Source of the DNA: Rhodospirillales bacterium
Lineage (GTDB): Bacteria; Pseudomonadota; Alphaproteobacteria; TMED109
DNA: 57,291 nucleotides
Direction: 5' to 3'
Assembly (NCBI GenBank): GCA_009839325.1
Contig: VXPW01000022.1
Span: forward strand, 108,618 to 165,908
Positions 51,911 to 57,291 of this stretch are shown in pieces. The position numbers were made by a program, and so were the translations under genes. A model generated the notes under the pieces. The model saw nothing but the letters and a program-made list of their open reading frames with translations. It was not told the origin of the DNA and did no database searches. Positions within the stretch are counted from its first letter, which is position 1. Every line of letters starts with the position of its first letter.

Positions 51911-54900
51911 TTGTACGCCGAACTGCAGACCACCACCAACTTCAGCTTCCTCCGGGGCGGTTCCCATCCCGGGGAACTGGTAGAACGGGCGGCGGCGCTG
52001 GGACTGACGGCAATCGGAATCACCGACCGAAACTCGCTGGCGGGCATCGTGCGGGCACATGTGGCCGCCAAGGACGCAGGGATCCGCCTGCTGGCCGGCG
52101 CCCGTCTTGATCTTGAAGACGGTCTCTCTCTGCTGTGCTACCCGCGCAACCGTGAAGCGTATGGCCGCCTTTGTCGCTTGCTGACGTTGGGGCAGCGGCG
52201 TGCGGGCAAGGGCAGGTGCCAACTCCATCTGGAGGATCTCTGGGTCCATGCCGAGGGCCAGGTCCTGATTGTCGTGCCCCCTCCCGGCCCGGACATGGGA
52301 ACCTTCGCAACAAGGCTCGCGGCGTTACGCAGCCGTCTCCCGGGGCCGCTCTATCTGGCGACTCACATGCTCTACCGGGGTGACGACCGCGCCCGTATCG
52401 CCCAGCTGGCCAGGCTCGCTGACCGCCACGAAATGCCGCTGGTCGCCACCAACGACGTGCTCTACCACCTCCCCGAACGTCGCCCGCTGCAGGACGTCCT
52501 CACGGCCATTCGCGAACATACGACCGTCCAGAGCGCCGGCTACCAGCTGAATGCCAATGCAGAACGCCACCTGAAGAGCCCGGCCGAGATGCTGCGTCTC
52601 TTTGCCGGATACGAAGCATTGACCGACCGTACCGCCGAAATTGTCGAATCGATCGGTTTCCGTCTCGACGAGCTGACGTACGAATATCCCGATGAACCCG
52701 TGCCCGCAGGCAGAACCGCGCAGCAGCATCTGGAGGAACTGACCTGGGAAGGAGCTGCCCGACACTTTCCCGACGGGCTTCCCGAGATGCTCCGCAGCAC
52801 GCTGGAACACGAACTTGGACTCATCGCACAGCTCGGCTATGCCTGTTATTTCCTCACGGTTTACGACATCGTCCAGTTCGCCAGGCAGCAGGACATCCTG
52901 TGCCAGGGACGTGGTTCGGCAGCCAATTCGGCGGTCTGCTACTGCCTGGGCATCACCGCCGTCGATCCGGCCGAGATCGACCTGCTGTTCGAGCGCTTCA
53001 TCTCTCCTGAGCGCAGAGAGCCGCCCGACATCGACATCGACTTCGAGCACGAACGGCGTGAGGAGGTCATCCAGTACATCTACGAGCGGTACGGTCGAGA
53101 CCGGGCGGCGTTGGCCGCGACCGTAATTACCTACCGTGCCCGTAGCGCTGCCCGTGAGGTCGGCAAGGCCATGGGCCTGTCCGAAGATACGGCGGCGGCC
53201 CTTGCCGATTCCCTCAGGACCGAGGGAGGATTCTCCGAGGAACGTGTCCGTGATGCCGGGTTTGACCCTGCCGATCCGGCTCTTCGCATGACCCTTGCCC
53301 TGGCTTCCCAGCTGATGGGGTTTCCCCGCCACCTTTCCCAGCATGTCGGCGGGTTTGTGCTGAGCCGCAGCCCCCTGTGCGACATGATCCCGATCGGCAA
53401 TGCGGCCATGAAGGATCGTACGTTCGTCGAATGGGACAAGGACGATCTGGAGGCTCTCGGATTCATGAAGGTCGATGTGCTCGCTCTCGGCATGTTGACA
53501 TGCATTCGCAAGGCGTTCGCATTGCTGAAACGCCACCGGGGCATCGACCTGGAACTCTCCGACGTACCGCGCAAGGACCAGGCGGTTTACGACATGCTTT
53601 GCCGCGCTGACTCCATCGGCGTGTTCCAGATCGAAAGCCGCGCACAAATGAACATGCTGCCGCGTCTCAAGCCGCGCTGCTTCTACGATCTGGTGATCGA
53701 AGTTGCGATCGTGCGCCCCGGTCCGATCCAGGGCGACATGGTGCATCCCTATCTGCGCCGGCGCGACGGCCTGGAGTTGGTGATCTACCCGAAGCCCAGT
53801 CCGGACCACGGCCCGCCGGACGAGTTGCAAAGAGTGCTGCAGAAAACCCTGGGCGTGCCGTTGTTCCAGGAGCAGGCGATGCGCATCGCCATCACGGCGG
53901 CCAGGTTCAGTCCCGACGAAGCCAATGCCTTGCGTCATTCGATGGCCACCTTCCGGAAGCGCGGAACCTTGCCCCTGCTCCGCGAGAAGATGGTCGGCCG
54001 CATGATCAGGCGCGGTTACGACCCCGAACTCGCGGCGCGCTGCTTTCGCCAGATTGAAGGCTTCGGCGAGTACGGGTTCCCGGAGTCCCATGCCGCCAGC
54101 TTCGCGCACCTGGCCTACGTGTCGTCGTGGCTCAAGTGCCACCATCCCGAAGTGTTCGCCTGCGCCTTGCTGAACGCGCAGCCCATGGGCTTCTACGCGC
54201 CGGCGCAAATCGTGCGCGACGCCCGTGAGCACGGCGTCGAGGTGCGGTCCGTCGACGTCAACATGAGCCATTGGGACAATTCGCTGGAACCGACGTCCGG
54301 CGAGCATGGGGCACTCAGGCTCGGCATGCGCCAGATCGGAGGGCTTCGCGAAGACGACGCCAATCTCGTGGTAGAGAAACGTGACCAGGGGTACGCCAGT
54401 GTCGCCGATGTACGCCGACGCACCGGCATTCCAGACGCCGCTCTCAAGTGCCTCGCCGAGGCGGACGCCTTCCGTTCCATCGGTTCCGACCGGCGCGAGG
54501 CACTATGGGAGGTCCTTGAGGACACGCCCGAGATGCCCCTGTTCGACACCCATTCCGAATCGAACAGCACCACAAGAATCCCGCTTCCGCCGTTGCGGCT
54601 GAGCGAGCATGTCCTTGCCGACTACCGGTCTCTGCGCCTGTCCTTGAAGGCACACCCCGTCGCATTCCTGCGCAAGAGACTTGCGCGCTCGGGAACCCTG
54701 CCGGCTGAAAGAATCAACCAAGGTGCCCGCGACGGTCAGTCAGCTGTCGCCGCCGGCGTGGTCCTGGCGAGACAGCGCCCCGGCAGCGCCAAGGGGGTCA
54801 TCTTCATGACCCTGGAAGACGAAACCGGTGTCGTGAACGTGGTGGTTTGGCCCAGAACAACGGAAGCGTTCCGCCGGGTCGTGATGACCAGCCGACTGGC

Positions 54901-55105
54901 CTGGGTCAGGGGACGGATTCAGCGCACCGGAAAAATCGTCCACCTGGTCGCCGATCGCCTCGAGGACATCACGGGCTGGCTTTCCCAGCTGTCCGAAAAC
55001 GGCGATGCCGTCCACCAGAAGCACGGGCCCTACGCCGCCTCGCCCCCGCTTGCGCGCCATCCGAGGAACCAGCGTGTCATCCCGCGGTCGAGGGACTTCC
55101 ATTGA
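51911..55105 (+). CDS. dnaE2: Error-prone DNA polymerase III alpha subunit DnaE2
   Basis: A 1064-residue C-family polymerase for translesion synthesis. PHP domain about 1-270 (YAELQTTTNFSFLRGGSHP, GITDRNSLAGIVRAH), catalytic core with CQGRGSAANSAVCY and PDIDIDFEHERR (metal-binding Asp near 373-377), then GYASV-type helix-hairpin region, and an OB fold at about 950-1040 (VIFMTLEDETGVVNVVVWP). The start is TTG 51911, 7 bases after the imuB stop; the in-frame ATG 51806 lies inside imuB and adds non-family residues. Third gene of the LexA-controlled cassette. Confidence 0.95.
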   Translation: MYAELQTTTNFSFLRGGSHPGELVERAAALGLTAIGITDRNSLAGIVRAHVAAKDAGIRLLAGARLDLEDGLSLLCYPRNREAYGRLCRLLTLGQRRAGKGRCQLHLEDLWVHAEGQVLIVVPPPGPDMGTFATRLAALRSRLPGPLYLATHMLYRGDDRARIAQLARLADRHEMPLVATNDVLYHLPERRPLQDVLTAIREHTTVQSAGYQLNANAERHLKSPAEMLRLFAGYEALTDRTAEIVESIGFRLDELTYEYPDEPVPAGRTAQQHLEELTWEGAARHFPDGLPEMLRSTLEHELGLIAQLGYACYFLTVYDIVQFARQQDILCQGRGSAANSAVCYCLGITAVDPAEIDLLFERFISPERREPPDIDIDFEHERREEVIQYIYERYGRDRAALAATVITYRARSAAREVGKAMGLSEDTAAALADSLRTEGGFSEERVRDAGFDPADPALRMTLALASQLMGFPRHLSQHVGGFVLSRSPLCDMIPIGNAAMKDRTFVEWDKDDLEALGFMKVDVLALGMLTCIRKAFALLKRHRGIDLELSDVPRKDQAVYDMLCRADSIGVFQIESRAQMNMLPRLKPRCFYDLVIEVAIVRPGPIQGDMVHPYLRRRDGLELVIYPKPSPDHGPPDELQRVLQKTLGVPLFQEQAMRIAITAARFSPDEANALRHSMATFRKRGTLPLLREKMVGRMIRRGYDPELAARCFRQIEGFGEYGFPESHAASFAHLAYVSSWLKCHHPEVFACALLNAQPMGFYAPAQIVRDAREHGVEVRSVDVNMSHWDNSLEPTSGEHGALRLGMRQIGGLREDDANLVVEKRDQGYASVADVRRRTGIPDAALKCLAEADAFRSIGSDRREALWEVLEDTPEMPLFDTHSESNSTTRIPLPPLRLSEHVLADYRSLRLSLKAHPVAFLRKRLARSGTLPAERINQGARDGQSAVAAGVVLARQRPGSAKGVIFMTLEDETGVVNVVVWPRTTEAFRRVVMTSRLAWVRGRIQRTGKIVHLVADRLEDITGWLSQLSENGDAVHQKHGPYAASPPLARHPRNQRVIPRSRDFH

Positions 55106-55193
55106 GCGCCGGCACGGCGAAAGCGGGCCAGCCCCGCTTCAAGCGTCACTTCCGATCTCGTAGGTGAAAGCCCCTGCCCCCAGGGTAGGGACC

Positions 55194-56117
55194 TCAACCG
55201 CTGACCAGGATCAGGATCCCGGCGGTGACGAGGAAGATGCCCGTGACCTCCAGGCGGGAACTGCGTTCTTTGAAGATGAGGACGCCGGCGACGAAGGTGA
55301 ACAGAAGTTCGATCTGGCCGAGCGCTCGGACATAGGCAGCGTTCTGAATCGTCATGGCCGTGAACCAGCCGATGGACGACACCGCGCCGGCCAGCCCCGC
55401 GATGCTCGCCCAGCGCCACGACCTCAGCACGGCACGAAGCTGCCCGGGCTCGCGCCAGCCCATCCAGACCGCCATGGCCATCGACTGAGCCGGAATGACA
55501 CAGACGAGCGTGAAGCCCGCCCGCATCAGGAAGTCCGGCTCCTCCCCATCCGGGCCGGTATCGAGCGAGAGCGACGCCGCCCTGAACGTGACCGCCGCAA
55601 CCCCGAAGAGCGTGCCCGACAACACACCGATCAGCGCCGTCCGCTCGGTCCAGCCGAGCAGCAGCTTCCGCCATGCGAGCCCGGACTTCGCGGTCGAGAG
55701 CAGCATCACCCCGATCAGGCTGACGAAGATCCCGATGCTGCCGGCAAGGCCCACTCCGTCTCCGAGGATGACCAGTCCGAACAGCGCCGCCTGAACCGTC
55801 TCGGTCTTGGAATAGGTCGTGCCGACGGCAAAGTCGCGGAAAGAGAACAGCCAGACAAGGAGGAATGTCGCAGCGATCTGTGCCGCGCCGCCGATGAGGC
55901 CGTAGATGACAAAACGCAGGTTGGGCTCCGGCCACGCCAAGCCGGCGCCATAGTGCAGCGCCAGCACGTAGGCGAACACGACGGGGAAGCCGTAGCCGAA
56001 CCGGGAGAACGTCGCGCCCGTGTCCGAAAGCACTCCCTTGAGATGCTTCTGGACAGCGCTTCGGAGGTTCTGGCAAAAGGCGGCGAAGATCGTGATCGGA
56101 ATCCACAGTTCGATCAC
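55194..56117 (-). CDS. DMT/EamA family membrane transporter
   Basis: A 307-residue inner-membrane protein with about ten hydrophobic helices in two EamA-like halves (LWIPITIFAAFCQNLRSAVQK at the start; ALGQIELLFTFVAGVLIFKERSS near the end). Drug/metabolite transporters export amino acids, nucleosides or other small molecules. The start is GTG 56117, overlapping the upstream stop as GTGA, so it is coupled to the HCCA-isomerase-like gene. Substrate unknown. Convergent with dnaE2. Confidence 0.88.
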   Translation of the reverse strand: MIELWIPITIFAAFCQNLRSAVQKHLKGVLSDTGATFSRFGYGFPVVFAYVLALHYGAGLAWPEPNLRFVIYGLIGGAAQIAATFLLVWLFSFRDFAVGTTYSKTETVQAALFGLVILGDGVGLAGSIGIFVSLIGVMLLSTAKSGLAWRKLLLGWTERTALIGVLSGTLFGVAAVTFRAASLSLDTGPDGEEPDFLMRAGFTLVCVIPAQSMAMAVWMGWREPGQLRAVLRSWRWASIAGLAGAVSSIGWFTAMTIQNAAYVRALGQIELLFTFVAGVLIFKERSSRLEVTGIFLVTAGILILVSG

Positions 56118-56716
56118 CGGGCGAGCGTCTCCTCGATACGGTCACGCAACATCCCCAGCCGGTCGCCGCCCCAGAACAACTCGTCCCGGTAGAGGTAGCT
56201 CGGCACGCCGAACACGCCGAGGTCCTCGGCCTCGCGCTGAATTGCGTCGTGGCGTTGGCGTCCCTCGTCTTCCGCCCATCCCGCGAAGTCTGCGGCCGGT
56301 ACGCCCGCCTCCTCCAGCACCGAAGCGATCACGGTCGGATCCTCGATTTCGAGCTCGCGCTTCCAGAAGCGTTCGAACACGCGGTCGATGTAGGCCTGGA
56401 ACCGGCCCTGCTCCTGGGCCCGAAGCATGCCGATATGGGCGATCGAACTGTCGAATATCTTTTGCGGACCGCGGACCGTCAGCCCGACCTGGTTCGCAAG
56501 GCGCCGGGCATCCATGTAGCTGTAGCGCACTCTGCGCCACTGGTGCTCGTTGCGGGTCTCCACCGCGCCGAGGAAATCCGGGATCTCCAGCGTATAGGGT
56601 TTCCAGACCGGTGCGATGTCGAACTCGGCCGCCAGCGCCCGTGTGGGGGCGATGGCCAGATAGGCGTAGGGGCTCTTGACGTCGATATAGACGGTGAGTT
56701 CGGATGGGGAAGTCAT
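56114..56716 (-). CDS. 2-hydroxychromene-2-carboxylate isomerase-like protein (DsbA fold)
   Basis: A 200-residue protein of the HCCA-isomerase / DsbA-fold group. YIDVKSPYAYLAIAP carries Ser-Pro at the active site with no CxxC, so it is not a disulfide oxidoreductase. LGVFGVPSYLYRDELFWGGDRL holds the cis-Pro and C-terminal motif. It is a relative, not a close copy, of the gene at 8658. Coupled to the DMT transporter downstream. The substrate is unknown. Confidence 0.87.
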   Translation of the reverse strand: MTSPSELTVYIDVKSPYAYLAIAPTRALAAEFDIAPVWKPYTLEIPDFLGAVETRNEHQWRRVRYSYMDARRLANQVGLTVRGPQKIFDSSIAHIGMLRAQEQGRFQAYIDRVFERFWKRELEIEDPTVIASVLEEAGVPAADFAGWAEDEGRQRHDAIQREAEDLGVFGVPSYLYRDELFWGGDRLGMLRDRIEETLAR

Positions 56717-57291
56717 TGGGCCGCGTGATTCCTGAATGACACGTGCGGGATTGATCTCTCCCCCACACTAGATTCCGTGGACGGATTTGAGCAAGCTGAA
56801 ATTCCGGCAGTTCATTCCGTTTGCGTGACCCCGCCGATAGCAGCCATGTGATCGAATGCGGGTCGCGGCAGCTGCGAGGGGGCGTGACCCTGAACGCGGC
56901 CCGCAGAGCTCGGTCGAGGCCCGGCGTTCAGCCGGCAGCAAGCTCGCACGGTCGTCCGCATGCCTGGAGTTGAAGCGACCTTGGAACGCATGCGGGGAGG
57001 ATTTGGGTGGCAGGGGCGGATGCAGACTTCCCGTGTCCCTTGATGGCGATCTCGCCGGCAGGTCGGCCGGGAAGACCACTTGGTTGAACTGCAGCGCCCG
57101 ACAAGTTCCGGCCTGCCGAATTGTTGGTCGCCGAAACGAAGCCGGAATCGCTTTACGGCCTCGTTGGCCACCGGTCCCGCGACGGTTTGACCGGTCCGGT
57201 ATCGCAACTATTTCCATGCACGAAGGGATGATTGACGAAACGAGGATTGTTCGTGCTTGATCAGCCCGGCCGTTTGCTGGAACTGCGAGCG
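56717..57291. other. Right-edge stretch
   Basis: About 575 bases without a supported gene. Frames on both strands (56768-57217 minus, 56856-57260 plus) look like chance frames. The last 39 bases, from GTG 57253, form an open frame that runs off the window and could be the start of a gene, but they are too short to call. Confidence 0.4.

Noticed and set aside
52325-54307. 660-codon minus-strand frame inside dnaE2
   Set aside because: A shadow frame from high GC at third positions; dnaE2 has all family motifs over the same bases.
1-57291. CRISPR arrays, insertion sequences, prophage or integrases
   Set aside because: No regularly spaced repeats, transposase-like or integrase-like frames were found on either strand.

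Overview
The window is about 57 kb of GC-rich, densely coded bacterial DNA. It most likely comes from the chromosome of a free-living or host-associated alphaproteobacterium. The lineage call rests on a LexA-type operator of the form GAAC-N7-GAAC in front of imuA-imuB-dnaE2 (the alphaproteobacterial SOS box), the fused CysN-CysC protein, the style of the NrdB N-terminus, and the many overlapping catabolic genes. I see no insertion sequence, phage, plasmid or CRISPR array. One tRNA gene (Thr, CGT anticodon) is present.

Layout. 306-3224: a PhyH-type dioxygenase coupled to a FAH-family hydratase, then a stand-alone class I ribonucleotide reductase small subunit behind an NrdR-like box. 3239-9671: a class V aminotransferase and an orphan molybdenum hydroxylase large subunit (minus strand), a TM1367-type cyclophilin-like protein, an MmgE/PrpD protein, an HCCA-isomerase-like protein, and hspQ behind a sigma-32-type promoter. 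10174-12425: an OmpR/EnvZ-type two-component pair and the tRNA. 12426-14013 is gene-poor. 14014-16808: cysD and cysNC for sulfate activation. 17326-23495: a catabolic operon (two SDRs, a carnitine-dehydrogenase-like enzyme, a ThDP enzyme, a Tat-exported family 1 binding protein). 23698-26959: livHMGF on the minus strand without a binding protein. 27042-28028: dusA. 28206-34059: a heavy-metal-type RND efflux system on the minus strand, with a 12-residue aspartate run in its adaptor. 34194-35342: YceI and cytochrome b561. 35403-38040: class IV aminotransferase, VOC protein and enoyl-CoA hydratase. 38244-40984: iorAB-type molybdenum hydroxylase closed by a strong terminator. 41289-43478: a small secreted protein, two FAH-family hydratases and a double CDGSH protein. 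43793-49418: a zinc-acquisition locus. 49613-55105: the ImuA-ImuB-DnaE2 mutagenesis cassette under a LexA box. 55194-56716: a DMT transporter and a second HCCA-isomerase-like protein.

The most distinctive region is the zinc locus. A Zur-like operator precedes a barrel-type outer-membrane protein with a His/Asp/Glu-rich loop built from 18-bp repeats. It is followed by a ZnuA-like binding protein, a decayed second copy of the outer-membrane protein, a second ZnuA-like protein, and a ZnuB-like permease. No ATPase gene lies in the locus. The order OMP-znuA-(broken OMP)-znuA-znuB, with matching 11-13 bp gaps before each znuA, points to tandem duplication of an OMP-znuA module followed by loss of one OMP copy.

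All functional calls come from reading motifs and gene order by eye; no database search was run. Starts were moved from the longest open frame where a ribosome binding site, a signal peptide or a known family N-terminus favoured a shorter one.
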